Assembly: GCA_965662365.1 (NCBI GenBank)
Contig: CBFIHR010000001.1
Span: 70,958 to 134,957 of the forward strand
Reading direction: 5' to 3'
DNA: 64,000 nt
Source of the DNA: CAWVWD01 sp965662365
Lineage (GTDB): Bacteria; Bacteroidota; Bacteroidia; Chitinophagales; Saprospiraceae
This document shows positions 44,315 to 53,638 of this stretch, one piece after another. Position 1 is the first letter of the stretch. Each line of letters begins with the position of its first letter. The position numbers and the translations under genes are program-made. The notes under the pieces are model-generated. The model ran no database searches, was not told the DNA's origin, and was given only the letters and a program-made list of their open reading frames with translations.

Positions 44315-45274
44315 GTGATAAATAAAATTAAAAATACCGCCATTAATACTATAGAAATCGAGGCAAAAGCAATTGCTTCGTTAACGGAGAGCATCAACGA
44401 AGATTTTGTAAATGCCGTCCAAATTATTGCGTCAAGCAAAGGTAGATTGATTGTAACCGGCATCGGAAAAAGTGCAATCGTCGGACAAAAAATCGTAGCT
44501 ACACTCAACTCTACCGGAACACCATCTATTTTTATGCACGCTGCCGATGCAATTCATGGCGATTTGGGTATGATTCAAGATGATGATGTCGTATTGTGCT
44601 TATCCAAAAGTGGCGAAACCTCAGAAATAAAAGTTTTAGTGCCATTTATCAAAAATTTAGGTAATCAAATTGTGGCGATTGTTAGCAACAAAAACTCATA
44701 CTTAGCACAACAGGCGGATTTTATTTTACACACACCGATTGAGCAAGAAGCCGACCCCAACAACCTCGCTCCGACAACTTCTACAACTGCTCAAATCGTA
44801 ATGGGCGATGCGTTGGCCACTTCGTTATTAGCCGTAAAAGGCTTTACGCCAAAAGACTTCGCAAAATTTCATCCAGGTGGAACATTGGGCAAACAAATGT
44901 ACCTCAGAGTCAGCGATTTATATCCAAAAAATGAACAACCAAAAGTCGATATTCATACAGCTTTACAACCAATTATTTTAGAAATTTCATCTAAACGATT
45001 AGGGATGACTGCCGTTTTAGATAATGAAAAATTAGTTGGAATTATTACTGACGGCGACTTACGTCGAATGTTGAATCAGGAAAGGACAACATCCGATTTA
45101 ACCGCTTCAGATATTATGACCGCTAAGCCAAAAACGATTGATAAACACGCTTTAGCGGTCAATGCTTTGGAACTGATGCGGGAGCAAAGTATCACGCAGT
45201 TAATTGTAATGGACGATGTTAAATATGTTGGCGTGATTCATTTACATGATTTGATTCGAGAAGGGTTGGTATAA
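44315..45274 (+). CDS. kdsD: D-arabinose 5-phosphate isomerase (SIS + 2 CBS)
   Basis: Converts ribulose 5-phosphate to arabinose 5-phosphate, the first step toward Kdo of lipopolysaccharide. 319 aa. The SIS domain (about 35-175) has VTGIGKSAIVGQKI (47-60), the active-site region HAADAIHGDLGM (75-86) and LSKSGETSEI (96-105). Two CBS domains (about 200-319) follow, with TDGDLRRML and ITQLIVMDD. The start codon is GTG at 44315, and the length matches KdsD/KpsF. It is preceded by a long, possibly structured leader, and no Kdo gene is adjacent. Confidence 0.95.
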   Translation: MINKIKNTAINTIEIEAKAIASLTESINEDFVNAVQIIASSKGRLIVTGIGKSAIVGQKIVATLNSTGTPSIFMHAADAIHGDLGMIQDDDVVLCLSKSGETSEIKVLVPFIKNLGNQIVAIVSNKNSYLAQQADFILHTPIEQEADPNNLAPTTSTTAQIVMGDALATSLLAVKGFTPKDFAKFHPGGTLGKQMYLRVSDLYPKNEQPKVDIHTALQPIILEISSKRLGMTAVLDNEKLVGIITDGDLRRMLNQERTTSDLTASDIMTAKPKTIDKHALAVNALELMREQSITQLIVMDDVKYVGVIHLHDLIREGLV

Positions 45275-45608
45275 AACAAAATACCCAAATTCATTGATTT
45301 TATTGGCCTACTTCAATAACAACTTAGGCTTTTTTAGTTTGATCGTTAAATTATTATGATTTTCAAAAACAATTTTTTACAAAAAAGTAAGGGGACACAA
45401 CATTTAAATTAACAAGGTATTTTTGACCTTTACGCTACTTTAGAGAACAATGGTACGTTACCAAATCGTTAATCTTCAAGCCGGAATTATTGTTTTATAG
45501 TCAAATACTTATATTTTGGTATTAATATCGTTGTTAATACATTTGAATATCACGTTTACAAAACTTTGAAAGTTTTGTAAACGTCAATTTTAAAGCAAAT
45601 CACTAAAT
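45275..45608 (+). other. Intergenic region upstream of the TPR gene
   Basis: 334 bp between two plus-strand genes. It contains a TATTTTTG (45418-45425) about 185 nt from the start with no -33 partner, and the perfect palindrome at 45552-45584. No ORF. Confidence 0.38.
45552..45584. repeat. Perfect 16-bp palindrome
   Basis: ACGTTTACAAAACTTT (45552-45567), one G, and its exact complement (45569-45584). It ends 24 nt before the ATG of the TPR gene. The single-base centre is like the pullulanase terminator (9358-9388), so the two may be one palindrome class. Confidence 0.75.
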
Positions 45609-47405
45609 ATGAAATATAGCTTTTTAATCGTGGGTTTGTTGATGAGTTTCACAGCCTTCGCACAACCTGATAAATTAGCACAAGAATATTACAGAAATGG
45701 CGAGTACGAAAAGGCAGCAGCGTTGTATCAACAGTTATACGACCAAAATCCGTATAGCGATTTTTATTTTACACGTTATTTGACTTCGTTGTTATCGTTA
45801 GAAAGTTATAAGGAAGCGGAAGGCTTGATTAAAAAACAAATCAAGCAGTATCCAGATAAAATTCAGCTATATGTGAATTATGGCAACTTATTCGAGCGAC
45901 AATTCGAAATGGAAAAGGCTCGAAAAAAGTACGAAGAAGCCATTGAGCGTTTGCCTGCTGAGCGTTATCAAGTTATTCGTTTGGCCAATTCGTTTATACA
46001 ATTAACAAAATATGATTTGGCATTACAAACCTATGAAAAAGGCCAAAAAGTATTGAAAGACAAGAAGTTATTTGCTTACGAATTAGGAGATTTGTATCGT
46101 CGAAAAGGCGAATCACAACCAATGATTGATAATTATTTGAATGCTTTGCTAGAAAATCCCGCTCGATTAACATCAATGAAAACCTTGTTTCAACGCTATT
46201 TGTCGGAAGACGATTTTACAGAATTGCAGACGCAATTATACGATAGAATCCGAATGAACCCAAACGAACCGATTTATCCAGAAATGTTGACCTGGCTGTT
46301 TATTCAAAAGAAAGATTATAAAAATGCCTTGCGTCAAGTTCGGGCGATGGATAAGCGATTAAAGGAAAATGGCGGTCGAGTTTATCGTTTGGCACAGACT
46401 GCCGCAAAGGATGGAGATTATAAAACAGCGATCAAAGCCTATGACTATATTGTGCAAGAAAAAGGGAAAACAAATACTTATTATATCGAAGCTAAAAGAG
46501 AAATTTTGGACTGTAAACGTAGTCAGTTAGTAGCCGGCTACGATTATACGCAAGAAGAATTGAAGGTTTTAGAAAACGAATATTTAGCCTTTTTGACAGA
46601 ATTTGGAAAAAATAAACAGACAGCAAGTATTGTTTTAGAATTGGCAGAGTTGGAAGCAATTTATGTTAATGACTTAGATAAAGCGATTGAGTTGTTGTCG
46701 GAGTTGATTGAGTTTCCAGGGATACAACATCAGTTACAAGCCAAAGGAAAAATTGCTTTAGCAGATTATTACTTGATGCAAGGCGAACGTTGGGAAGCGA
46801 CTTTACTGTATTCACAAGTCGATAAAGCGTATGAAGATGATGTTTTAGGGCAGTTGGCTCGTTTCAAAAATGCGAAATTATCGTACTATATGGGCGACTT
46901 TGAATGGGCTCAAGCACAGTTCAGTATTTTGAAGGCTTCAACTTCAAAATTGATTGCAAATGATGCCTTGGATTTATCGGTTTTCATTATGGATAACTTA
47001 GGCTTAGACACGACAGCAGCACCAATGTATATGTACGCCAAAGCGGATTTATTAGCGTTTCAAAATCAGTTTGAGGAAGCATTTGCGATGTTAGATGACA
47101 TTCGCAAACAGTTTCCAAAGCACTCATTGGAAGACGATATTTTATATACGAAAGCTAAAATCTATTTGAAAAAACAAGATTTAACGACAGCTGCAACGAT
47201 TTTTGAAGAAATTATCCGAGATTACCCAGAGTCGATTCGTGTTGATAATGCCTTGTTTGAATTGGCGGAATTGAATGAGTTGTATTTAGATGATGTACCC
47301 AAGGCGGTGGAATTATATAAAAAAATTATCACCGATTATTCGAGCAGTACGTATTCGGTGCAAGCAAGGAAGCGATTTAATATTTTATCGAAGGATATTC
47401 AGTAA
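45609..47405 (+). CDS. Secreted TPR-repeat protein
   Basis: 598 aa with a signal peptide (about 1-18, ending AFAQ). The whole mature protein is tetratricopeptide repeats of 34 residues, clearest at YYRNGEYEKAAALYQQLYDQNP (about 26-47), LDLALQTYEKG-like segments, and the C-terminal ELAELNELYLDDVPKAVELYKKI. This is a periplasmic protein-protein scaffold. Similar TPR proteins occur in gliding/T9SS and outer-membrane assembly contexts, but no such genes are adjacent. Its stop codon lies inside the first unit of a 7-nt repeat (47400-47434). Confidence 0.85.
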   Translation: MKYSFLIVGLLMSFTAFAQPDKLAQEYYRNGEYEKAAALYQQLYDQNPYSDFYFTRYLTSLLSLESYKEAEGLIKKQIKQYPDKIQLYVNYGNLFERQFEMEKARKKYEEAIERLPAERYQVIRLANSFIQLTKYDLALQTYEKGQKVLKDKKLFAYELGDLYRRKGESQPMIDNYLNALLENPARLTSMKTLFQRYLSEDDFTELQTQLYDRIRMNPNEPIYPEMLTWLFIQKKDYKNALRQVRAMDKRLKENGGRVYRLAQTAAKDGDYKTAIKAYDYIVQEKGKTNTYYIEAKREILDCKRSQLVAGYDYTQEELKVLENEYLAFLTEFGKNKQTASIVLELAELEAIYVNDLDKAIELLSELIEFPGIQHQLQAKGKIALADYYLMQGERWEATLLYSQVDKAYEDDVLGQLARFKNAKLSYYMGDFEWAQAQFSILKASTSKLIANDALDLSVFIMDNLGLDTTAAPMYMYAKADLLAFQNQFEEAFAMLDDIRKQFPKHSLEDDILYTKAKIYLKKQDLTTAATIFEEIIRDYPESIRVDNALFELAELNELYLDDVPKAVELYKKIITDYSSSTYSVQARKRFNILSKDIQ

Positions 47406-47434
47406 GCAGTTAGCAGTTTTCAGTAGGCAGTTTT
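47400..47434. repeat. CAGTTAG-type 7-nt tandem repeat at a stop codon
   Basis: Five 7-nt units in exact register, each beginning CAGT (CAGTAAG first, CAGTTAG second). The first unit supplies the last codon and TAA stop of the TPR gene. A related array on the minus strand begins at the accB stop (52340-52367). Confidence 0.65.
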
Positions 47435-47436
47435 TG

Positions 47437-47468
47437 AAAGCCGTGATTTCTTTTGAAATTACGGCTTT
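47437..47468 (+). terminator. Terminator of the TPR gene
   Basis: 14-bp stem (AAAGCCGTGATTTC with its complement, one G-U pair; 47437-47450 and 47455-47468) with a TTTT loop and a T-rich tail. Confidence 0.78.
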
Positions 47469-47625
47469 TGTATTTTGATTTATCATCTAAAACAAACACT
47501 TCTCATCATACTGAAGCAAGCCCGTCTCGAAGCCTCAATGATTCAATATGACAAAAATAGTATAAAAAAAAATCAGCGAAAGTCAGTGTTCATAAGCATT
47601 CTCAGCGTTCCGATCATAAAGTATA

Positions 47626-49494
47626 TTAAGAAAACTGTCTTTCCAGATCATCTAAATCATACGTCACAAAACAAGGTTGACCATTTAAGCCCTTAAACGG
47701 CACTTCACACGCAAATAACTCATCAATCAAATGCTTCATTTCGCTTACTTCAAGGCGTTGACCTCGCTTGATAGACGTACTAACCGCCATCGAACGAGCG
47801 ACATTTTCATGAACATTCGCATTCATTTCGATACCATTTTTGTACTGTTCCAATAGACTTTCGATAGCCGCCTGTTCATCTACATTTTTTAATGCTGCCG
47901 GCACACCATGAATCACAAAAGTTTCTTGTCCAAACTCTTGCACATCAAACCCCAACTGATTGATCTCTCCCAAAATCGGTTTTAAAATCGCTGCATCGGC
48001 AACAGATAAACTAATCGTTTTTGGAAATAATAACTTTTGTGAAGCGATTTCTTGCGAAATAGATTTTTGTAAAAATCGCTCATACAAAATGCGTTCGTGT
48101 GCATTTTGTTGATCAATTAGTAAAAAACCCGATTTAAGTTGACTGACGATGTAACGATTATGAATTTGGTACGGGACTTTTTGCTTTTTTGTAAAATTCT
48201 GTTTCTCGTCGTCTAAAGTTCCTTGTTCTGACCATTGAGATTCGATGGTGACGGGTTCTTGATTGTCCTCTCGCTTGACCTCAAAATCGTCTAAACCCTC
48301 GTAGAGTTTTTCCCAGTTGATTTTATTATTACGCTGTCGAATTGCCTCCTCTTCACTCATAAATAATGAAGGCGTTTCTTTCTTTGGTGTCGATGAAGTT
48401 GATTGATTTGATTTGTCCTCCGCATCAAACTCCTTTGAGCGAGGAATATTTAAGCCGAAATTAGAAAAGCTAATTTCTTGATTAAAATCAATCGAAGGCA
48501 TGACACTGTATTGCCCCAAGGCATGACGGACAGACACTTTCAAGTAATTATAAACCAAACGTTCATCTTCAAATTTAATTTCTTGCTTTGTCGGATGCAC
48601 ATTGATGTCAATCAAAGCTGGTTGAATATCAATAAAAATCACATAAAACGGATACGTATCTTTTTGTAAAACTTCCTCATAAGCCCCCATGATAGCGTGA
48701 TGCAAATAGCCACTTTTGATAAAGCGATTATTGACAAAAAAGAACTGTTCGCCACGAGTTTTTTTGGCAAATTCTGGTTTTCCGACAAAACCGTTTAACC
48801 GCAAAATATCCGTTTCTTCACCAACAGGAACGAGTTTTTTATTCGTGTTGCCACCAAAAACACCAACGATTCGCTGTCGCAAATTTGCTGCTGGTAGGTG
48901 AAACAATTCTACTCGATTGTGATGTAAAGAGAAGAAAACTTCGGGATGTGCTAAGGCAATCCGTTGAAATTCATCAATAATATGACGCATTTCGACCGCA
49001 TTCGTTTTCAAGAAATTACGCCGAGCTGGAACATTAAAAAATAAATTTTTGACCGCAATGCTTGTTCCAACAGGTGTCTGACAGGCTTCTTGCTTTTTGA
49101 CCGCTGACCCTTCGATTTGGATTTTCACTCCAACTTCATCCGTTTTTCTACGGGTTTTCAACTCGACTTGTGCAATTGCTGCAATCGAAGCCATCGCTTC
49201 ACCTCGAAAACCCATCGTACGAATCGAAAATAAATCATTCGCCTGACGAATTTTAGATGTCGCATGACGTTCAAAACACATTCTTGCATCCGTTTCGGAC
49301 ATTCCACAGCCATTATCAATAACTTGAATCAATGATTTCCCGGCATCTTTAACGACTAACTTTATGCTTTTACTGCCTGCATCTATTGCGTTTTCTATCA
49401 ACTCTTTCACCACGGAAGCAGGTCGCTGAATGACTTCTCCAGCAGCGATTTGATTGGCAATTGCATCGGGTAGTAACTGTATTACGTCGGTCAT
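47626..49494 (-). CDS. mutL: DNA mismatch repair protein MutL
   Basis: Couples MutS mismatch recognition to strand processing. 622 aa. The N-terminal GHKL ATPase has KELIENAIDAGS (about 31-42), DNGCGM, MGFRGEAMASI and GTSIAVKNLFFNVPARRNFLK. A variable linker (about 345-430) precedes the dimerisation domain. The endonuclease motif DQHA(x)2E(x)4E is altered: residues 461-472 read DQQNAHERILYE, with His replaced by Gln, and the usual CPHGRP near the C terminus reads GLNGQP. So MutL nicking activity is doubtful, and strand discrimination probably relies on something else. Confidence 0.95.
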   Translation of the reverse strand: MTDVIQLLPDAIANQIAAGEVIQRPASVVKELIENAIDAGSKSIKLVVKDAGKSLIQVIDNGCGMSETDARMCFERHATSKIRQANDLFSIRTMGFRGEAMASIAAIAQVELKTRRKTDEVGVKIQIEGSAVKKQEACQTPVGTSIAVKNLFFNVPARRNFLKTNAVEMRHIIDEFQRIALAHPEVFFSLHHNRVELFHLPAANLRQRIVGVFGGNTNKKLVPVGEETDILRLNGFVGKPEFAKKTRGEQFFFVNNRFIKSGYLHHAIMGAYEEVLQKDTYPFYVIFIDIQPALIDINVHPTKQEIKFEDERLVYNYLKVSVRHALGQYSVMPSIDFNQEISFSNFGLNIPRSKEFDAEDKSNQSTSSTPKKETPSLFMSEEEAIRQRNNKINWEKLYEGLDDFEVKREDNQEPVTIESQWSEQGTLDDEKQNFTKKQKVPYQIHNRYIVSQLKSGFLLIDQQNAHERILYERFLQKSISQEIASQKLLFPKTISLSVADAAILKPILGEINQLGFDVQEFGQETFVIHGVPAALKNVDEQAAIESLLEQYKNGIEMNANVHENVARSMAVSTSIKRGQRLEVSEMKHLIDELFACEVPFKGLNGQPCFVTYDLDDLERQFS

Positions 49495-49843
49495 AAATTT
49501 AAAACGGTTAAATTGTTTTATGGTTAGATTGTTTTCTGTAGCTGTTTTTTAGTCTATTTTAAAACCAATAATCAGTGATTGACAATACTATTTTGTGTAT
49601 AAAAGCATTGAAGACATGATACTTTTTCAATTACACCTACGCCCAAAAATACAAAATTTTAATCTTAGTTTTAGTAGTTTAAACAGTTTTGTTATGACTA
49701 TAGTTGTTTCTAGTTTTTAATAAAAAAGTATTCCGTAAAAATCGTAAAATCTGGAATATTTTATGTTATTTTGGCTGCTTACTATGCAGGGATTATCGAA
49801 TCACTAATCACCCCAATTACTCGGAACTAATCACTAAAAGGAT
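49495..49843. other. Divergent intergenic region, mutL / pcm
   Basis: 349 bp, AT-rich. The right end carries ACTAATC heptads (49803-49839). I see no promoter with both boxes and no ORF. Confidence 0.35.
49803..49839 (+). repeat. ACTAATC heptad repeats before pcm
   Basis: ACTAATC at 49803-49809 and 49826-49832, the latter directly followed by ACTAAAA. They run into the AAAAGGA that precedes the TTG start. Same phrase as upstream of the OstA-like gene. Confidence 0.42.
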
Positions 49844-50488
49844 TTGAAAGATACATATCATCATAAAGGATTGCGTAAAAAAATGGTGGAAACCGTTCGT
49901 ACAAAAGGCATACAATCTGAAGTTGTTTTAGATGCTATCGGACGAATTCCCCGTCATTTTTTCTTAGAAAAAGCTTTTGCAGAATTAGCTTACGAAGATA
50001 AAGCCTTCCCGATTGGCTTAGAACAAACGATTTCGCAACCGTTTACAGTAGCGTATCAAACAGAACTGCTGGACGTAAAGAAGCGGGAAAAAGTATTAGA
50101 AATCGGAACAGGATCAGGTTATCAAGCCACCGTTTTAGCCGTTATCGGAGCGAGAGTTTTTACGGTCGAACGTCACGAACCCTTATTGGCGAAAGCCAAA
50201 GAAATGTTCGAATTATTCAACCTCGGAAATATTCGAGCCTACTTTCGTGATGGCTACAAAGGTTTACCTGAGTTTGCTCCTTTTGATAAAATCATCGTGA
50301 CGGCTGCTGCTCCTTACGTACCTGAACCGCTAAAACAACAATTAAAAATCGGTGGAAAATTAGTCATTCCTTTGAATATCCGCAATGGACAAGAAATGCA
50401 ACGATGGACGAAAACAAACGACAACGAGTTTAAAGTTGAGCGATTCGATAAGTTTCGATTTGTGCCGTTTGTGGAAGGGAAAGCTTGA
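49844..50488 (+). CDS. pcm: Protein-L-isoaspartate O-methyltransferase
   Basis: Methylates abnormal L-isoaspartyl residues using S-adenosylmethionine, starting their repair. 214 aa. The SAM-binding motif I is VLEIGTGSGYQA (84-95), preceded by the family signature GLEQTISQPFTVAYQTELL (58-76), and followed by the acidic VERHEPL. The start codon is TTG at 49844: residues DTYHHKGLRKKM match the conserved family start, and AAAAGGA four bases upstream is one of the few Shine-Dalgarno-like sequences in the window. Monocistronic. Confidence 0.93.
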   Translation: MKDTYHHKGLRKKMVETVRTKGIQSEVVLDAIGRIPRHFFLEKAFAELAYEDKAFPIGLEQTISQPFTVAYQTELLDVKKREKVLEIGTGSGYQATVLAVIGARVFTVERHEPLLAKAKEMFELFNLGNIRAYFRDGYKGLPEFAPFDKIIVTAAAPYVPEPLKQQLKIGGKLVIPLNIRNGQEMQRWTKTNDNEFKVERFDKFRFVPFVEGKA

Positions 50489-50532
50489 TTTTTAAGTTTC
50501 TTTTTCTACGGGACATTTTGATTTTATGGCAA

Positions 50533-50565
50533 AGACCTGATAGATTTCTAAAACCTATTAGGTCT
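50533..50565. repeat. AGACCTGA palindrome, copy 2
   Basis: 33 nt with 15-nt arms (50533-50547, 50551-50565; one G-U pair and one mismatch), 45 bp after pcm. The paired changes relative to copy 1 (GACAG to GATAG on the left, CTGTC to CTATT on the right) keep most of the pairing. Confidence 0.7.
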
Positions 50566-50690
50566 GATTATCAATAAGTTAGGTGGAAATTTATTTTTCA
50601 AAAATTCTATTCTAAAAGAAATATCCAGTAGCAAGGTCAGTAAAATCTGCTACCGGCACATATGCCAAACCGTTAATAGCATAAAACAAC

Positions 50691-50720
50691 AAAAGGGTTG
50701 GACACCACTCCAACCCTTTT
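50691..50720 (+). terminator. Terminator downstream of pcm
   Basis: Perfect 12-bp stem AAAAGGGTTGGA with its complement (50691-50702, 50709-50720), 6-nt loop, T-run on the right and A-run on the left. Likely active in both directions. Confidence 0.82.
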
Positions 50721-50923
50721 TAATTCCTTTGCTTCGGAATTCTTGATAACATCAAAAATTTTGCTTCAATATGTTGAAGTCACAAGCATTTATCATTTCT
50801 GATAGACAATGTCTAAATCTGCATTTTCAACAATATTAGAAACGGTATATTTTATAAATTAGTACTTTCAATAATTATTAATATTGAAAATTCGTAATTT
50901 GTCATTGATTACTTTATGACTCA

Positions 50924-52282
50924 TTATGACGCTTCTTCGTCTGTAAATTCCATATTGAAAGTATTGATAAAACCAGTATGGAAATTTCCGTCACGGAAAT
51001 CTTTATCCTGCATCAATCGACGATGAAAAGGAACAGTTGTTTTGACACCTTCAGCGATAAATTCATCTAATGCCCGAGCCATTTTTTCGATACATTCCTC
51101 CCGAGTTTTCGCACGACAAATCAATTTTGCAATCATTGAATCGTAATACGGTGGAATCGTGTAACCTGCGTAAACGTGTGTATCTACACGAACGCCATGC
51201 CCTTTTGGACTGTGGAAAGATTGAATTTTGCCTGGTGTCGGACGGAAGTTGAAACGAACATCTTCCGCATTGATACGACATTCCATTGCGTGCATCGTTG
51301 GATAATAATTCTCTCCCGATATTTTATGACCAGCAGCGACTTTGATTTGCTCTTTGATTAAATCAATATCAATCACTTCTTCGGTTACAGGATGTTCTAC
51401 CTGAATACGAGTATTCATTTCCATAAAGTAGAAATTGCGGTGTTTATCCACCAAAAACTCTACTGTACCAACACCTTCGTAATTAATCGCTAAACAAGCA
51501 TTGACAGCTGCTTTTCCCATTTTTTCACGCAACTCATCCGTCATAAAAGGCGAAGGAGCTTCCTCTACCAATTTCTGATGACGACGCTGAATCGAACAAT
51601 CACGTTCAGAAAGGTGTGCCGCAGTTCCGTACTGATCACCGATAACTTGAAACTCAATATGGCGAGGCTCTTCAATGAATTTCTCCATGTAAACGCCAGG
51701 ATTACCAAAAGATGCAGCGGCTTCGTTGGTCGCTAAAGTCCAGGCAGATTCTAAATCCTCTGCTTTCCAAACGATTCTCATACCTTTTCCACCACCACCG
51801 GCAGTTGCTTTTAAGATAACTGGATACCCAATTTCGTCGGCGGTTTTGAGTCCATCCTCAACATCCTTCAACAAACCTCCTGTACCAGGTACACAAGGAA
51901 CACCAGCAGCAATCATTGTTTCTTTTGCGGTGATTTTATCGCCCATTTTGCGAATATGCTCTGGACTTGGCCCGATAAACTTCACACCATATTCTGTACA
52001 AATTTCTGCGAAATCTGCATTTTCTGCTAAGAAACCGTAACCAGGGTGAATAGCGTCAGCGTTCGTAATTTCAACAGCTGCCATCAACTTCGTTACATCT
52101 AAATAAGATTCTTTTGAAGAAGCTGGCCCGATACAAACGGCTTCATCTGCAAAACGAACATGAAGGCTTTCACGGTCAGCGGTTGAATAAACTGCCACCG
52201 TTTTAATGCCCATTTCTTTACACGTTCGGATGATTCGCAGAGCGATTTCTCCTCTATTTGCTATGAGTATTTTCTTGAACAT
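50924..52282 (-). CDS. accC: Acetyl-CoA carboxylase, biotin carboxylase subunit
   Basis: Carboxylates the biotin on AccB in an ATP-dependent step, committing acetyl-CoA to fatty-acid synthesis. 452 aa. IANRGEIALRIIRT (7-20), the ATP-grasp glycine loop GGGGKGMR (162-169), LSERDCSIQRRHQK (224-237) and EMNTRIQVEHPVTE (288-301, catalytic Arg292) are all present. It follows accB by 82 bp, and efp lies upstream of accB, the common bacterial order efp-accB-accC. Confidence 0.98.
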   Translation of the reverse strand: MFKKILIANRGEIALRIIRTCKEMGIKTVAVYSTADRESLHVRFADEAVCIGPASSKESYLDVTKLMAAVEITNADAIHPGYGFLAENADFAEICTEYGVKFIGPSPEHIRKMGDKITAKETMIAAGVPCVPGTGGLLKDVEDGLKTADEIGYPVILKATAGGGGKGMRIVWKAEDLESAWTLATNEAAASFGNPGVYMEKFIEEPRHIEFQVIGDQYGTAAHLSERDCSIQRRHQKLVEEAPSPFMTDELREKMGKAAVNACLAINYEGVGTVEFLVDKHRNFYFMEMNTRIQVEHPVTEEVIDIDLIKEQIKVAAGHKISGENYYPTMHAMECRINAEDVRFNFRPTPGKIQSFHSPKGHGVRVDTHVYAGYTIPPYYDSMIAKLICRAKTREECIEKMARALDEFIAEGVKTTVPFHRRLMQDKDFRDGNFHTGFINTFNMEFTDEEAS

Positions 52283-52339
52283 AAGTTTTAAGTTTTTTGA
52301 AATTAAAATCTAACAATTTACAATAACAGTTTATTCAAA

Positions 52340-52367
52340 CTGCTAACTAAAAACTGCTAACTAACTA
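52340..52367. repeat. TTAGCAG-type 7-nt repeat at the accB stop codon
   Basis: Read on the minus strand, four 7-nt units in register start with the accB stop codon itself (TAGTTAG), and include TTAGCAG twice, 14 nt apart. It occupies the first 25 nt of the accB-accC spacer. It is the same phrase as the array at 47400-47434. Confidence 0.58.
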
Positions 52368-52883
52368 AGGTTCAACTAAGTATAAAACTTGATCATACTC
52401 TACTGGTTGAGCATCCTCGACCATTACTTTTACGATTGTCCCTGATACTTCTGACTCGATTTCGTTAAATAACTTCATCGCTTCGACGATACAAACAACA
52501 TCGCCTTTATTCACCTTATCACCAACTTTTACGTAAGCAGGTTTGTCTGGCGAAGCCGAACGGTAGAATGTTCCTACGATCGGTGATTTAATCTCAATTG
52601 TATTAGAACTTGCCGATGTTTCTTCTTTTGCCACCGGTGCTGCAGGTGTCGCTGCCGGTGCAGCAGGAGCCGCCGGTGCAGGCGCTTGAGGTGCAGGTGC
52701 ATAATGTTGCTGTGGCATCGCTGCTGGCATATGAATAATTTGAGGTTGGCCAGAACCTTCTACGATTTTGGCTTCTTTATTATTAATAATATTTAACTTC
52801 AAATCTTCTTGCTCAAAGTTGAACTCATCAATTCCTGTTTCGCTGATAAGTTTGATTAAATCTTGAATTTCCTTGATTTTCAT
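52365..52883 (-). CDS. accB: Biotin carboxyl carrier protein of acetyl-CoA carboxylase
   Basis: Carries the carboxylated biotin between AccC and the carboxyltransferase. 172 aa: a conserved N-terminal helix-strand segment (KEIQDLIKLISETGIDEF), an Ala/Pro-rich mobile linker (about 58-86), and the C-terminal biotinyl domain with EAMK, where Lys137 is biotinylated. The thumb strand SPIVGTFYRSASPDKP is also typical. It lies between efp (81 bp upstream) and accC (82 bp downstream). Confidence 0.97.
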   Translation of the reverse strand: MKIKEIQDLIKLISETGIDEFNFEQEDLKLNIINNKEAKIVEGSGQPQIIHMPAAMPQQHYAPAPQAPAPAAPAAPAATPAAPVAKEETSASSNTIEIKSPIVGTFYRSASPDKPAYVKVGDKVNKGDVVCIVEAMKLFNEIESEVSGTIVKVMVEDAQPVEYDQVLYLVEP

Positions 52884-52964
52884 GCTTTTGACAAGGTTTT
52901 AGTTCATATAACACAATTGATTTATTCGTCATTTTTGTTATACGAATTGGTTAGAATATATTTC

Positions 52965-53531
52965 TTATTTTTTCACTCTTTCAACGTAGCTACTATCCTC
53001 TGTCGCTACTTTGACAATATCTCCTTCATTAATAAAAATCGGTACACGAATCTCCGCACCAGTTTCTACCGTTGCCGGTTTAGATACATTGGTCGCCGTA
53101 TCTCCTCTCACACCAGGTTCTGTGTAAGTCACTTTCAGTTCGACGTATTGTGGCATATCACAAGTCAAAGGAATATCTTTAACTGCATGAAACAACATAT
53201 CTACATTTGCACCTTCCTTTAACAATAATGGTGCTGGTACCATTGCCTCTTCTAAACCGATTTGTTCATACGTTTCAGTATTCATAAAATGGTACAATTC
53301 ACCATCATTATACAAATACTGAAATTGACGACGTTCGACACGAACATCATTAATTTTATGCCCGGCAGAAAAGGTTTTATCTAACACTTTTCCTGTAGTT
53401 AAACTTTTAATTTTAGTACGGACAAAAGCATTTCCCTTTCCAGGCTTTACGTGTAAGAATTCAATAATGATATACGTATCATTATTAGTTTCCAAACACA
53501 TTCCTTTACGAATATCTGACGTAGTTGCCAT
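52965..53531 (-). CDS. efp: Translation elongation factor P
   Basis: Relieves ribosome stalling at consecutive prolines. 188 aa with the three-domain EF-P layout: the KOW-like domain with the tip loop VKPGKGNAF, where Lys32 corresponds to the residue modified in other bacteria; the OB domains follow, with the C-terminal signature VKVTYTEPGVRGDTATN-like segment (about 132-148) and GAEIRVPIFINEGD. No modification gene (epmA, earP or ymfI type) lies in the window. It is the first gene of the efp-accB-accC unit. Confidence 0.97.
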   Translation of the reverse strand: MATTSDIRKGMCLETNNDTYIIIEFLHVKPGKGNAFVRTKIKSLTTGKVLDKTFSAGHKINDVRVERRQFQYLYNDGELYHFMNTETYEQIGLEEAMVPAPLLLKEGANVDMLFHAVKDIPLTCDMPQYVELKVTYTEPGVRGDTATNVSKPATVETGAEIRVPIFINEGDIVKVATEDSSYVERVKK

Positions 53532-53601
53532 CGTATAATTTTATGTTTTATAATATAATTATCTAAAAATGTCGATTAAAAAAGGTTTGAGAAGTGTTCT
53601 A

Positions 53602-53627
53602 TCGTTTTGATTTTCAAGCCAAAACGA
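53602..53627 (-). promoter_or_regulatory. Hairpin in the efp leader
   Basis: 8-bp stem TCGTTTTG/CAAAACGA (53602-53609 with 53620-53627). It lies between the candidate promoter and the efp ATG, so it would be transcribed. Alternatively it ends the transcript of the membrane protein gene at 53726-54286, though the T-run is short. Confidence 0.4.
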
Positions 53628-53638
53628 CTTTCGAGGTG

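Larger units (their letters stand above)
50489..50923. other. Convergent intergenic region, pcm / accC
   Basis: 435 bp holding an AGACCTGA palindrome (50533-50565), a smaller imperfect hairpin GTAGCA/TGCTAC near 50629-50653, and a good terminator (50691-50720). Nothing coding is visible. Confidence 0.45.

Noticed and set aside
47475..47696. 73-codon plus-strand ORF overlapping the mutL end
   Set aside because: Poor codon use, overlap with a real gene and no promoter.
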